From: Desulfobacula sp.
GTDB lineage: Bacteria; Desulfobacterota; Desulfobacteria; Desulfobacterales; Desulfobacteraceae
Length of the DNA stretch: 14,373 bases
Assembly: GCA_023139225.1 (NCBI GenBank)
Contig: JAGLNZ010000246.1
Location: forward strand, 1 to 14,373
Direction: 5' to 3'
Shown: positions 1 to 9,151 of the stretch, one piece after another
Position numbering within the stretch: position 1 is the stretch's first letter
Layout of the letters: each line of letters starts with the position of its first letter
Program-made: the position numbers and the translations under genes
The notes under the pieces: model-generated
The model's input: only the letters and a program-made list of their open reading frames with translations
Told to the model about the DNA's origin: nothing
Databases searched by the model: none

Positions 1-371
1 ATATTGTTAATAACTTCCCTTTGAAATGCAAGGGACACTTTAAGGTCTTTATCCGAATATCCTGAATAGACATTATCCAAATAATAAAACGCACGGTCAG
101 CGGCCAGATGAATTCTTTCATCATCCAAGCGTTTTCGGATTTTTGCAAGTTCCCTGTTGTGTGTTTTTGTGGTATACCCATGAAAAATAGAACGATAATC
201 AGGTAAAGCCACATGAACGTCGCAGCCAAAATCAAACAATGCACTGATAAGGGCTGCAGACACATCGGCAAGACCGCCTGCTTTTGCCGAATAATTAGAC
301 CGGTCACCCATATCTTCGGGAAGGTAGGTCACTTCCGGAGTTACAATCAGGATTCTGGGTTTTTGTGCCAT
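1..371 (-). CDS. glgA: Glycogen/starch synthase, N-terminal part (runs off the left edge)
   Basis: About 123 N-terminal residues are present; the rest lies beyond base 1. The protein opens 'MAQKPRILIVTPEVTYLP', the first Rossmann strand of a GT-B glycosyltransferase, followed near residues 29-38 by 'AKAGGLADVS', matching the K-x-G-G-L-A-D-V ADP/UDP-glucose-binding loop of the GT5 synthase family. A second strand, 'FGCDVHVALPDYR', follows as expected. Family knowledge: GT5 synthases extend alpha-1,4-glucan chains from a nucleotide-sugar donor in the cytoplasm. The ATG is supported by an AGGA box 8 bases upstream. It starts 35 bases after the glucan phosphorylase stop, on the same strand, so it is probably the distal gene of that operon. 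The donor nucleotide cannot be decided from this fragment. Confidence 0.9.
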   Translation of the reverse strand, partial: MAQKPRILIVTPEVTYLPEDMGDRSNYSAKAGGLADVSAALISALFDFGCDVHVALPDYRSIFHGYTTKTHNRELAKIRKRLDDERIHLAADRAFYYLDNVYSGYSDKDLKVSLAFQREVINN

Positions 372-406
372 TTACTCTTTCCTAAGAATTGTCCTGCCAA
401 TAAGTT

Positions 407-2971
407 TTAATCATCTCCATGGGCCCAGGTGATAAGGCCTGGCGTGTGACTGTTTAATACCTCATCCCCTTTTGGAATTACCCTGGCGGTATAACCAAAG
501 CGCCCTGAATCCGAACAAGTGATGGTACAGGCATAAATATGTATGCCTTCGTCGATGGTCTCCTGCAGCCACATGATTTCGGCTCTGCTTCCTTCAAGAT
601 GATCAGAAGATCGAAGTTTGCCGTGATAAATCTGCACCTCAACCTCTTCAGGGCTCAATTCGCCAAGAAAAACCTTAAGGGTAATCCTGAAGGTATCCCC
701 AACGGTAAAATCAGACTGGGTGGTAAGTTTTGGTGTTAGTAATCGAATGCCGCTCCAAAGGGATATCAACCGGGACTGGGTCAATGCAAGTTCCTTGGCT
801 TTCCAGGCCGAATCATCGGTTAGCAGTTTAAAATTTGTTGATGCCGGAATATAATATCTCGCCGAATACTCTCTTACCATCCGGTCGCTTGAAAAATCAA
901 TGATGGCCATTTTCATGGCCTCTTTCATCATCTTTATCCATTTTACGGGCGGATTGCCTCTTTTCCTGTTATAAAAGGTTGGGATCACATCATTTTCAAG
1001 AATATTGTACAGCGCCTGGCTTTCAACCTCATCCTGATATTCATGATCCTCATAAACATCTCCGTTCCCAATGCTCCAGCCCCTGCTCTCCTTAAATCCT
1101 TCACACCACCATCCATCAAGAATAGAAAGATTCAACCCGCCGTTTGTAGAGGCTTTTATGCCTGATGTGCCACAGGCTTCGTTGGGTCTTCTGGGAGTAT
1201 TGAGCCATATATCGCATCCCTGAACCATATATCTTGCTATATTGATATCATAATTTTCAAGAAAAACCACCCGATGTCTGACATTATGACGCCTTGCAAA
1301 TTCAACAATCCGTTTGATGATATCCTTGCCCTCATGATCATTGGGGTGAGCTTTGCCTGCAAACACAAGTTGAATGGGCCTGTCCTCATCAGTGATAAGC
1401 CTTGTCAACCGCTGGGTATCTTTCAATAACAGCCCTGCCCGTTTGTAAGTGGCAAACCGCCGGGCAAAACAAATGGTCAACACACGGTGATCCAATACAC
1501 TCACCACTTCATCCAGCACATTTCTCGGGGCATTTCGCCTTTCATATTGTGCCAGCAATGTATCCCTGCATTTTTTTATCAAATTGGACCGGTCCATTTC
1601 ATGAACATGCCAGAGGTCTGCATCTTCAATATTATCTATTTTTGAAATCAGATTCGGGTTGGACATCCTGTTGGACCAGTCCGAGGATAGATAACGTTCA
1701 AATAAGGCATTTTTATGCCTGGAAAGATAGGAACAGATATGTACCCCGTTAGTGATATGTGAAATAGGGATTTCTTCCACATGCCGCCTTGGCCATAAAG
1801 ACTGCCACATCGTCCGGGCCACCTGACCGTGAAGCCGGCTGACACCATTAATATAGCCTGATAATTTAGCACCAAAAATAAACATGGAAAATTTGCCGGT
1901 ATCCTTAATGCCATAGGGCTCTCCCCAGGAGAGCAGTTCATCGTCGGAAACGGCAAATTTTTCAGCATAGGGCCTGATATAGGGCAGGATCAATTCTTTT
2001 TCAAATTCATCATGGCCTGCGGCAACAGGGGTATGGGTGGTGAAAACAGAACTTCTCTTACATACTTGAAATGCACTTTCAAAATCAAGATCATATTTAT
2101 CCATGATAATGGAAATCCGTTCCAACCCGGCAAAGGCACAATGTCCTTCATTCATGTGACAGATATTGGGAAACATATCCATGGCACTCAATGTCTTTAT
2201 CCCGCCAATCCCCAATAATATCTCCTGGGCAACCCGGGTTTTACCATGGCTGGCATAGAGCCTTGATGTAATATCCCTGATAATAGTCGGATTTTCCGGT
2301 AAATTTGTATCCAGCAGAAACAATCTGATTTTACCAACCCTTATTTGCCAGACACAGGCAATTATCATCCCATGGGGACCCGGTATTTCTATTTTTATTT
2401 CAAATCCTGAACTGTCTTTAACCTTTTGAACCGGGAGATCAAACATATCATTAATGGGATAGGTTTCCTGCTGCCACCCGGTATGGTCAAGAAACTGCTG
2501 AAAATAACCTTCCCGAAACAGCAGACCGATACCGGTCAACGGGATTCCCAAAGTAGAAGAAGCTTTTAGATGATCCCCTGCCAGAACCCCTAACCCACCT
2601 GCAAAAAGTGGGAGTGATTCGTGGAGACCAAACTCCATTGAAAAATAGGCAATCGTTTCTTTGGGGCCCAAATCAAATTCCTTGATTTGAGATACATCGG
2701 AAAACATCTTTTCAAATTTTGCCTTTACCCGCCCAAGATGCCCCAAAAAACTTTCATCTTTTGAAAGCTCGTCAAATCGTCTCTGGGATATATAAGAAAG
2801 AAAAGCCACGGGGTTTTTCCCGACTTTTTCCCATTGTTCAGGATTGATTCTATGAAACAGCTCAATGGCTTCATGATTCCAGCACCACCACAGGTTCCTG
2901 GCAAGATAGTCCAGAAATGCCAATGGTTCGGGAATAGCAGGATTTACTTTATAGATCTGTATCTCTTCCAT
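407..2971 (-). CDS. glgP: Alpha-glucan (glycogen/maltodextrin) phosphorylase, DUF3417-type
   Basis: The 854-residue protein is complete. Residues 1-100 hold the N-terminal DUF3417-like region ('LDYLARNLWWCWNHEA') that marks the shorter bacterial/archaeal phosphorylase subgroup rather than the E. coli MalP/GlgP type. Then come 'AYFSMEFGLHESLPLFAGGLG' elements (residues 108-128), 'MNEGHCAFAGLER' (273-285), and the C-terminal catalytic stretch 'NEACGTSGIKASTNGG' with the expected pyridoxal-phosphate lysine at about K606. Family role: phosphorolysis of alpha-1,4-glucan ends to glucose-1-phosphate in the cytosol. Residues after about 740 form a beta-rich tail typical of this subgroup. The gene lies 26 bases after the debranching enzyme and 35 before the synthase, so degradation and synthesis enzymes are co-transcribed. 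An AGGAG box sits about 13 bases before the ATG, slightly far but usable. Confidence 0.95.
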   Translation of the reverse strand: MEEIQIYKVNPAIPEPLAFLDYLARNLWWCWNHEAIELFHRINPEQWEKVGKNPVAFLSYISQRRFDELSKDESFLGHLGRVKAKFEKMFSDVSQIKEFDLGPKETIAYFSMEFGLHESLPLFAGGLGVLAGDHLKASSTLGIPLTGIGLLFREGYFQQFLDHTGWQQETYPINDMFDLPVQKVKDSSGFEIKIEIPGPHGMIIACVWQIRVGKIRLFLLDTNLPENPTIIRDITSRLYASHGKTRVAQEILLGIGGIKTLSAMDMFPNICHMNEGHCAFAGLERISIIMDKYDLDFESAFQVCKRSSVFTTHTPVAAGHDEFEKELILPYIRPYAEKFAVSDDELLSWGEPYGIKDTGKFSMFIFGAKLSGYINGVSRLHGQVARTMWQSLWPRRHVEEIPISHITNGVHICSYLSRHKNALFERYLSSDWSNRMSNPNLISKIDNIEDADLWHVHEMDRSNLIKKCRDTLLAQYERRNAPRNVLDEVVSVLDHRVLTICFARRFATYKRAGLLLKDTQRLTRLITDEDRPIQLVFAGKAHPNDHEGKDIIKRIVEFARRHNVRHRVVFLENYDINIARYMVQGCDIWLNTPRRPNEACGTSGIKASTNGGLNLSILDGWWCEGFKESRGWSIGNGDVYEDHEYQDEVESQALYNILENDVIPTFYNRKRGNPPVKWIKMMKEAMKMAIIDFSSDRMVREYSARYYIPASTNFKLLTDDSAWKAKELALTQSRLISLWSGIRLLTPKLTTQSDFTVGDTFRITLKVFLGELSPEEVEVQIYHGKLRSSDHLEGSRAEIMWLQETIDEGIHIYACTITCSDSGRFGYTARVIPKGDEVLNSHTPGLITWAHGDD

Positions 2972-2997
2972 ATGGCAAACTTTTCTCCTATAACAAA

Positions 2998-5900
2998 TTA
3001 ATGTAATAACTTATGCATAACTCTGGCAACCTCGCTTGTCCCCCAGGCCTGTGCATCACATCCCCTTGGCGTGTGGGGATAATCACCGTCAAGAATTTCA
3101 GGGATATATCCTGCTGCACCTTTTCTCATTAAAAGAATCACACTGCCCAGCCATGCAAGGCTTGTAGAAAAACTGTTTTTACCAAACGCCTTTGCCCATG
3201 CTTCACAAAACACCGGGAACTGCCAGGTCCAGGCTGTTCCATTATGATAGGCAGGTTTTCTTTGAGTATCTTCATCCCCTTTATATTCCCCGGAATAAGG
3301 CGCGTGGGGGTCTTTTAACAATTTATCATTATAAAAAATATTTATGGGATATTCAACCTTTGAGTCAGCAAGACTTCTAATCCCCCCGGGCACAAGCAAT
3401 TGAAGGCATGTTTCAACACATTTTTGTATAATTTTCTTATCTTTTATCACATCAAGCGTGAACAAAAACAACTGATTTGGTCTTATGGCATCATCTGCAA
3501 CGGCGTATTTTGCACCGACTGGGCCATTTGAATGGAGACAATCGGAGAAAAAATCTGATCTTTCATCATAAAAAAGATCAAAAACAGCATGTTGCACTGT
3601 ATTTGCTTTTTCCTGCCAGTCTTTTTTACTGGAGGTATCAACTAATGCCAGCAAAACCAGTGCATTATACCATAAGGCCTGAATTTCAACAGGATATCCC
3701 TGGCGTGGTGACCCTGCAGGGAAATTGGTATCCATCCAGGTGAAATGTGACGGGCTATACAGCAGCATGGTTTCAGGATCGGCTTTCACCCCTGTTTGGG
3801 TTCCTTTTATCATGGAATGAGCAATGGACAGCAGAATATCCAGAACCCTCCGATTATTAAGTGTTTCATTTAAAAAATCATTACTCTTTTCTTTCTCAAC
3901 CAGATCTTTGCAACAGGCAAAAAACCATAATGGAGCATCGGAAGTTTCAATATTTGCTGCATCTTCACCACAAATCATATTAGGAAGGGTCCCATTATCT
4001 TCAAACCTGCCAAACAGCCTTAAGATGGACTTGGCATCTGAAAACCGGCCCAGTTCAATCAGGCTTCTGCAAAATATCAGGCTGTCTCTTCCCCAATCCA
4101 AAAACCAGGGGTATCCGGCAATCACACTCTTATCTTTGCCGCGATCCACAATAAATGCATCAAGGCTTTTGCATACTGCATCAAAAAGGGACATTCCTTT
4201 TTCAAAGGGCTTGAATTCCAAAGTTTTTAACTGTTTGGCAAAACCGATTCCCTTATCTTGATTTTCAATTAAAGCGGCATTGAGCAATATCCTTTCACCC
4301 CCCAGGCAGGAAAACGTAAAATATCCAGGGCTGAAAAGATCAGATTCTGCATCAAGCCCCCTTTGGGCCTCCAAAGGACGATGGACCATGTAGTGCCATT
4401 CGGGCTCATGCACAAATTCACCTTTGGATAGAGTAATACAAAAAATTTTCCCGTTGGAAAGTGAGAAAGTAAATCCATTATTCACAACTGAAATTGCATC
4501 AGGCCATTTTTTTTCAGGGCCTTTAAATGCCTTGACAGTCTCATGAAAACTTCTGTCTTCGATATCCGGCCTGACGATAATGGTCACACCCTTATCATCA
4601 TCTAAAAAAAACATATTCTTTTCAGGGGACTTGCTTCTCAATATGGACAGACTGACATGATTATCTTCAGGATCAATGGACAGGTAAAGTTCCAAAGCAT
4701 AATACTTGCCTTCTGATGTAGGAACATGAAACAGCCATTTTCCTCCGTGATCATAGGAAAATAAAAAATTTTCAAGACAATCTGGTGCAAGCTCTCTGGA
4801 ATATCCCTGGAAGACCGCCCAGATTCTGCACCTTGATAACACCATCCATCGGTTTTCAGGTCTGTTTTTATCTATATTTGCCCCAAGGATTGCATCATAC
4901 CGGCTATCAAGCCTGCCCCACCAGGCAGCCGCTCTCATCATGCCTCCTTTGTTGGTGGTGCCCAATAATTTTAAAAAAGGAGTTTTTACAATCTCCTTTC
5001 TTGTAAAGGACGAACTCATATATAAAGCATCACAGGGAGCAAGGTATAGCAATGAAGCCTTTTTAATTTTTGTACCGGTGCTCTCAAAAACTCTGAGACT
5101 TAAGGTGTATTCTTTGTGTTGCTTCTTTATTGTCTTTGGGAAAAAAAGAGCAAAATAACCCTTTCCGTCCCTGGTTGGAATTCCTTCTTCATATCCTATT
5201 GATGTTTTGGGGGAGGCTTTAATTGATTTTTTTTCATTAAGAATTTCAGCCCTGAATCCGGTCTTGCATTTCACTAAAAGAAAAAATCCGGTCGGAACCA
5301 TCAATTGCCGTTTCAAATCCTTTTCCCAGTCAAAAATAATCACCCGGCTCTCTTTTGACTTATTGTTAAAAGAACGAATAAATTCAACAGGATCATGTGC
5401 AAAAGACAAGGCTTCTTGTTCAACATCAATGCCTTTTATATTCGTGTACCCTTTGAATGTGGTATGAACCGATAATACTTTTGCCTTAAGCTTTTGCAAA
5501 TAAACCCTGTCAGGAGTCCGGCTTTGGGTCTGCCTGCCTTGTTCAATGAGTAGTATATCATCCGGGTCAGGTGTCAGGACCAGAACCTCTCCCGGTGTCA
5601 GCCGCATCATACAAAGATCATCTATTTTTTGAGTTTTGATTGAAGTTCCTGAAAGCAAATCATATAAGGTTGTTTCTTTAATATTGGCATCCTGTCTTCG
5701 CCAGGAAGCCTTATTGGAATTTTCACAATCAAGGTTCACTAAAATTAAAAGCTTTTTATCCAGAGCTTCATTGTACCGAAACAAAACCAGGCACTCTGAT
5801 TGATTTTGTTGAATCAACGCAAGCCGGGTTTGCCCGAAAAAGGCGGGATGATTTTTTAATATCAGGTTCAGCTTTGAAATATGGTCGACCTGATTTCTTT

Positions 5901-7341
5901 TATCCCCCCAGTTAAGACTGCCTGATTCATGCACATCAATCTTTTGAGTGGCAAACCATTCCACGCCATTTGCAAATCCAAATCCGCCGCAGACTGAAAA
6001 AAGCGCACTAAGTGAGGTTCTCATTTTTGCATATCGCCTGGAAACAGATGCCAGGCGATTGTTATCATGGGTTTCTGCAAAATGAATGGTGTGACCGCAG
6101 GTGTTTGATATATCATATGCTTTTGGAAGATAATTTGAGATTTCTTCTCTTGTATAATTCTGAAAAAGCTCGGAATAGGCAAAATTAAAATTTGCCCGGC
6201 TTAATATGTCGCGCGTTGTTGCAATGGGCCCTCCAAGCCCTTCTAGAAAGAAAAGCGTTTCAGGATATTCAATCCTTACCTTTGCCACAATATACTCCCA
6301 GGCTTCAACCGGGACCATATAGCCGGCATCACACCTGAAACCGTCAACACCTCTGTGGCACCACAAAAGAAAAACATCAGCCATATATTTCCAAAGATCA
6401 ATGTTTGAATAATCCAGTTTTGTCAAATCTGCCCAGACAACACCCCAGGCACCAGGGGCCTGAATTTTTCCATCTTCCCCCCTGACCAGCCATTCCGGGT
6501 TTGTTTCATGGATGGAAGCTGCCCACCCTGTATGGTTAATGGCAATATCCATAAACAAATAGCCATTATGGAAATGAACCATATCGGCCAGCTCCATAAA
6601 CTGTTCAAGGGGGGTTGCCGAAGGGTCAAACTCAGCCAGAGCCGGATCAACCTGTGTAAAATTCAAGGCAGCATAAGGACTGCCAAAACGCCCCATCCTG
6701 GCATAGGTGGTGGGAGTGGGATGTATGGGCAGCAAGTGGAGGACACGGCATCCTAAGACTGAAAAGATGAACTTTACTTGTTTTGTAAGATCCCTGAATT
6801 TCCCGGATTCAGGAATAACAGCATACCCTTTTGTATCAAGTTTTTTAATAATTGAAGACAAATCCTTTTCTTCCGGTTCTCCGGGCACACGGGATTTAGA
6901 CCTGCCGAACTGCCTGACAAAGGCATTGTAAATAATATTGGCACAACAAGTGCCTGCGGGCTCTACATTGAAAATACAATTATCCCCGGTTGGCCAGACA
7001 GGGGTTGTGCTGTTTTCCGGGGCAAAAAAACATTTTGCCTGAAAGAATCCTGTCTGGTGCAATGGCAGGACAATCTGATAAGTCAACTCATCTTCCAATA
7101 CCATTTCAATATCATACCAGGCTTCATCAAGCTTTATTTCATTTTTTTCTACCCGTCTTATAATTTCTTTTCTTGCAATGGCAGCAGAGCCAAGATTGGT
7201 CCTCACCCATGCTTTACCTTTGATGTTGATTGAAAGAGTCAATATAAATGTAACACAATCCCCACAATACATGACCCGTGATTCTCCGGGAAGAGGTGAT
7301 TGTATGACACCTGGCAGCTTTTCCATATTTATCTGTTCCAT
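2998..7341 (-). CDS. Large bifunctional-type glycogen debranching enzyme (GH13-like amylase domain plus GDE_C amylo-1,6-glucosidase)
   Basis: This 1447-residue protein combines two catalytic modules. Residues about 130-590 form a GH13-like barrel: 'LLPIHPTPTTYARMGRFGSP' (203-222), 'FMDIAINHTGW' (263-273), nucleophile motif 'GVDGFRCD' with D338, acid motif 'LFFLEGLGG' with E367 and 'FAETHDNN' with D426. Residues about 770-1030 look like the bacterial GDE N-terminal beta domain ('RGLDAESDLFSPGYF', 994-1008). Residues about 1040-1447 match GDE_C: 'GYPWFLDWGRDSLIF' (1076-1090), 'TWMDTNFPAG' (1201-1210), 'RQGYPVEIQALWYNAL' (1213-1228), 'RGCDAQAWGTSE' near the end. By family knowledge the first module would be a 4-alpha-glucanotransferase and the second an amylo-alpha-1,6-glucosidase; that both are active is inference. 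The start overlaps the HIT gene by 13 bases; an in-frame ATG five codons on (base 7326) is a possible alternative. No strong ribosome site is visible for either. Confidence 0.9.
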   Translation of the reverse strand: MEQINMEKLPGVIQSPLPGESRVMYCGDCVTFILTLSINIKGKAWVRTNLGSAAIARKEIIRRVEKNEIKLDEAWYDIEMVLEDELTYQIVLPLHQTGFFQAKCFFAPENSTTPVWPTGDNCIFNVEPAGTCCANIIYNAFVRQFGRSKSRVPGEPEEKDLSSIIKKLDTKGYAVIPESGKFRDLTKQVKFIFSVLGCRVLHLLPIHPTPTTYARMGRFGSPYAALNFTQVDPALAEFDPSATPLEQFMELADMVHFHNGYLFMDIAINHTGWAASIHETNPEWLVRGEDGKIQAPGAWGVVWADLTKLDYSNIDLWKYMADVFLLWCHRGVDGFRCDAGYMVPVEAWEYIVAKVRIEYPETLFFLEGLGGPIATTRDILSRANFNFAYSELFQNYTREEISNYLPKAYDISNTCGHTIHFAETHDNNRLASVSRRYAKMRTSLSALFSVCGGFGFANGVEWFATQKIDVHESGSLNWGDKRNQVDHISKLNLILKNHPAFFGQTRLALIQQNQSECLVLFRYNEALDKKLLILVNLDCENSNKASWRRQDANIKETTLYDLLSGTSIKTQKIDDLCMMRLTPGEVLVLTPDPDDILLIEQGRQTQSRTPDRVYLQKLKAKVLSVHTTFKGYTNIKGIDVEQEALSFAHDPVEFIRSFNNKSKESRVIIFDWEKDLKRQLMVPTGFFLLVKCKTGFRAEILNEKKSIKASPKTSIGYEEGIPTRDGKGYFALFFPKTIKKQHKEYTLSLRVFESTGTKIKKASLLYLAPCDALYMSSSFTRKEIVKTPFLKLLGTTNKGGMMRAAAWWGRLDSRYDAILGANIDKNRPENRWMVLSRCRIWAVFQGYSRELAPDCLENFLFSYDHGGKWLFHVPTSEGKYYALELYLSIDPEDNHVSLSILRSKSPEKNMFFLDDDKGVTIIVRPDIEDRSFHETVKAFKGPEKKWPDAISVVNNGFTFSLSNGKIFCITLSKGEFVHEPEWHYMVHRPLEAQRGLDAESDLFSPGYFTFSCLGGERILLNAALIENQDKGIGFAKQLKTLEFKPFEKGMSLFDAVCKSLDAFIVDRGKDKSVIAGYPWFLDWGRDSLIFCRSLIELGRFSDAKSILRLFGRFEDNGTLPNMICGEDAANIETSDAPLWFFACCKDLVEKEKSNDFLNETLNNRRVLDILLSIAHSMIKGTQTGVKADPETMLLYSPSHFTWMDTNFPAGSPRQGYPVEIQALWYNALVLLALVDTSSKKDWQEKANTVQHAVFDLFYDERSDFFSDCLHSNGPVGAKYAVADDAIRPNQLFLFTLDVIKDKKIIQKCVETCLQLLVPGGIRSLADSKVEYPINIFYNDKLLKDPHAPYSGEYKGDEDTQRKPAYHNGTAWTWQFPVFCEAWAKAFGKNSFSTSLAWLGSVILLMRKGAAGYIPEILDGDYPHTPRGCDAQAWGTSEVARVMHKLLH

Positions 7342-7661
7342 CCGCCGATTAAATGAAGATGAACATGAAAAATAACCTGCCCGCCACCTTTTTCAACATT
7401 AAATAACAACTTATATCCGGACTCATTGACACCCTGCTCTTTGGCCATGTCTCTGGCAATCATGAAAAGACCCGAAATAATTGCACTATCTTCTTTTTCC
7501 AGGTCATTCATACTTCTGATATGCTTTTTGGGAACCAGGAGAAGATGAACCGGGGCAGCCGGATTGATATCTCTGAAAACAACATAATCATCATCTTCAT
7601 ATAAAAACCTGGTTGGGACATCCCGGTTGACAATTCTACAAAACAGGCAGTCGCTGGGCAT
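7329..7661 (-). CDS. HIT family (HINT-like) nucleotide hydrolase
   Basis: The 110-residue protein has the histidine-triad signature 'FHVHLHLIGG' (H99, H101, H103) and an N-terminal C5-x-x-C8 pair, typical of the HINT/PKCI branch. The middle contains 'DINPAAPVHLLLVPKKHI', the conserved HIT strand region. Family knowledge: these enzymes hydrolyse nucleoside phosphoramidates and acyl- or aminoacyl-adenylates to release AMP, with the middle histidine as nucleophile. The tail stops at 'GGWNR', a few residues shorter than common HINT proteins that end in a tryptophan-proline motif, and the last codons overlap the debranching enzyme start. AAGGAG lies 7 bases before the ATG. The gene follows the sirtuin by 19 bases. 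The natural substrate cannot be told from sequence. Confidence 0.93.
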   Translation of the reverse strand: MPSDCLFCRIVNRDVPTRFLYEDDDYVVFRDINPAAPVHLLLVPKKHIRSMNDLEKEDSAIISGLFMIARDMAKEQGVNESGYKLLFNVEKGGGQVIFHVHLHLIGGWNR

Positions 7662-7680
7662 TGAAAACTCCTTTAAATAA

Positions 7681-8415
7681 TTATAATTTTTCGATCTTAT
7701 CCATCAATTTCTCCATGGCAGTAGTTGCCTTTTCCTCAAGGAAAATATCAGTGACGGAATTTGTATATTCAGACACATAAGGATTTATTTCAATAATTTT
7801 GGCACCATTTGATTTTGCAGCCGATGGAATCATGTTTGCCGGAGCCACGGTTCCCGTGGTACCGATTAAGATAAAGCAGTCTGCCTTTCTTGTCTCATTA
7901 AATGACATTGTGCTTGCAGATTCGGGGATAGCTTCTCCAAAAAAAATCACATCCGGTTTTAAAATGCCGTTACACTTTTTACATACCGGGGGCAGAATAT
8001 TCAGATCAATTTGAGAGATCTTGTATTTTGTTGCGCAGTTAAGACAGACAAGTTTTTTTAAAGACCCGTGAAATTCATGGACAATTTTACTGCCCGCATC
8101 ATAGTGCAGGTTATCCACATTCTGGGTAATCACGGAACTTAGCATATTATTGGCCTCAAGTTCTGCCAGGGCATAATGGGCTGCGTTGGGTTTAACTTTT
8201 CCAAACAGGTCATAAAAAATCTCCCGGATTACTTCCCAGGACTGCCTGGTATGGCTGTTAAAATACTGGATATCAAAAATTTGGGGATCATATTTATTCC
8301 AAAGGCCGTTTTTCCCTCTGAAAGGCGGGATACCGCTTTCCACAGAGATCCCTGCGCCTGTGAACGCTGCGCATCTTTTGGATGATTTAATGATCTGTGC
8401 CGCTTTTTCATACAT
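7681..8415 (-). CDS. NAD-dependent protein deacylase, Sir2 family
   Basis: This is a complete 244-residue sirtuin. Visible motifs are the NAD-binding 'FTGAGISVESGIPPFRG' (18-34), 'ITQNVDNLH' (96-104), the catalytic histidine in 'EFHGS' (H116), a zinc ribbon with C124/C127 and C145/C148, and 'GTTGTVAPAN' (185-194), where the more usual second serine is threonine. Family role: removal of acyl groups from lysines with NAD as co-substrate, giving nicotinamide and O-acyl-ADP-ribose. The Tyr-x-x-Arg pair that marks SIRT5/CobB-type desuccinylases is not at the expected place before 'KPNAAH'; by position the residues there are R64 and F67. This suggests deacetylase or another acyl preference, by inference. 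GAGGAG precedes the ATG by about 9-11 bases. It sits 25 bases after the E1-like gene. Confidence 0.93.
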   Translation of the reverse strand: MYEKAAQIIKSSKRCAAFTGAGISVESGIPPFRGKNGLWNKYDPQIFDIQYFNSHTRQSWEVIREIFYDLFGKVKPNAAHYALAELEANNMLSSVITQNVDNLHYDAGSKIVHEFHGSLKKLVCLNCATKYKISQIDLNILPPVCKKCNGILKPDVIFFGEAIPESASTMSFNETRKADCFILIGTTGTVAPANMIPSAAKSNGAKIIEINPYVSEYTNSVTDIFLEEKATTAMEKLMDKIEKL

Positions 8416-8440
8416 AAAAGATATCTCTCCTCAAATATAT

Positions 8441-9151
8441 TCAGACCAGGTCCACGACTTCAAAGGTATTAGTCCATAATTCTGCAATCAGTAATTTATT
8501 ACGAAGTATATCCCCTCGGTCCAGCAGTATTTTGACACATTCCGAAGATTGTAAAGCCGCCACAAAAAGAGCGCAATAGGCCATATTGCCGGTTCTTGTT
8601 TCAACCCCTTTTGATTGTTTTCTACTTTTTTCCCCGTATATCAACCCATACCCCTTATCTCCCGGAAAAATACTGGTCACCTGGCCTGTAACCCCTGCAA
8701 TGGCACCGGAAACAATGGGAATGGATGCTTTTTTTGCTGCATCCTGCAATTTGAATCTTGTATCTATGGAATCCAGGCAGTCCATGACCACATCAGCATC
8801 TTTTATCCGTTCAAACATGTTGGATTCATCGATATATTCAACCAGATGCTTTACAATGACCTCTGAATTGACGGCATTTACTCTTTTTTTAGCAGCTTTA
8901 GCTTTGGGAATTCCTATCAGATGTTCTTGACTTAAAAGCTGGCGGTTTAAATTGCTGGCCTCAAATATATCTCCGTCAATCAGAGTTAAATGGCCGACGC
9001 CGATCCTTGCCATCATTTCACAAACGCTTCCGCCAAGGCCGCCTAAGCCTATCACCGCCACTTTTGAAACGCCAAGTGTCTTTTGTTCCCCACGGGAGAG
9101 TGTATTAAAATTTCTATCATAGCGTTCTGCAAATTTTGAGGTTCCCATCAT
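8441..9151 (-). CDS. HesA/MoeB/ThiF family adenylyltransferase (E1-like)
   Basis: The 236-residue protein begins with 'ERYDRNFNTLS', followed by the nucleotide loop 'VIGLGGLGGSV' (33-43), 'TLIDGDIFEASNLNRQ' (56-71), a lysine at 83 in 'GIPKAKA' and 'VVMDCLDSIDTR' (121-132). These correspond to the ATP- and magnesium-binding residues of MoeB (R70, K83 and D127 by alignment by eye). Family role: adenylation of the C-terminal glycine of a ubiquitin-like sulfur carrier. The two CxxC zinc pairs of E. coli MoeB are absent, and no clear catalytic cysteine appears in the usual crossover segment, although C193 and C205 are nearby. The start codon follows the MoaD-like stop directly (TAGATG), so translation is likely coupled and that protein is the obvious partner. 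Whether the product serves molybdopterin/tungstopterin, thiamine or another pathway is not determined. Confidence 0.9.
   Translation of the reverse strand: MMGTSKFAERYDRNFNTLSRGEQKTLGVSKVAVIGLGGLGGSVCEMMARIGVGHLTLIDGDIFEASNLNRQLLSQEHLIGIPKAKAAKKRVNAVNSEVIVKHLVEYIDESNMFERIKDADVVMDCLDSIDTRFKLQDAAKKASIPIVSGAIAGVTGQVTSIFPGDKGYGLIYGEKSRKQSKGVETRTGNMAYCALFVAALQSSECVKILLDRGDILRNKLLIAELWTNTFEVVDLV

Noticed and set aside
3824..4261. Plus-strand open frame of 145 residues opposite the debranching enzyme
   Set aside because: Ser/Leu-rich shadow of a conserved GDE_C coding region with no ribosome site.
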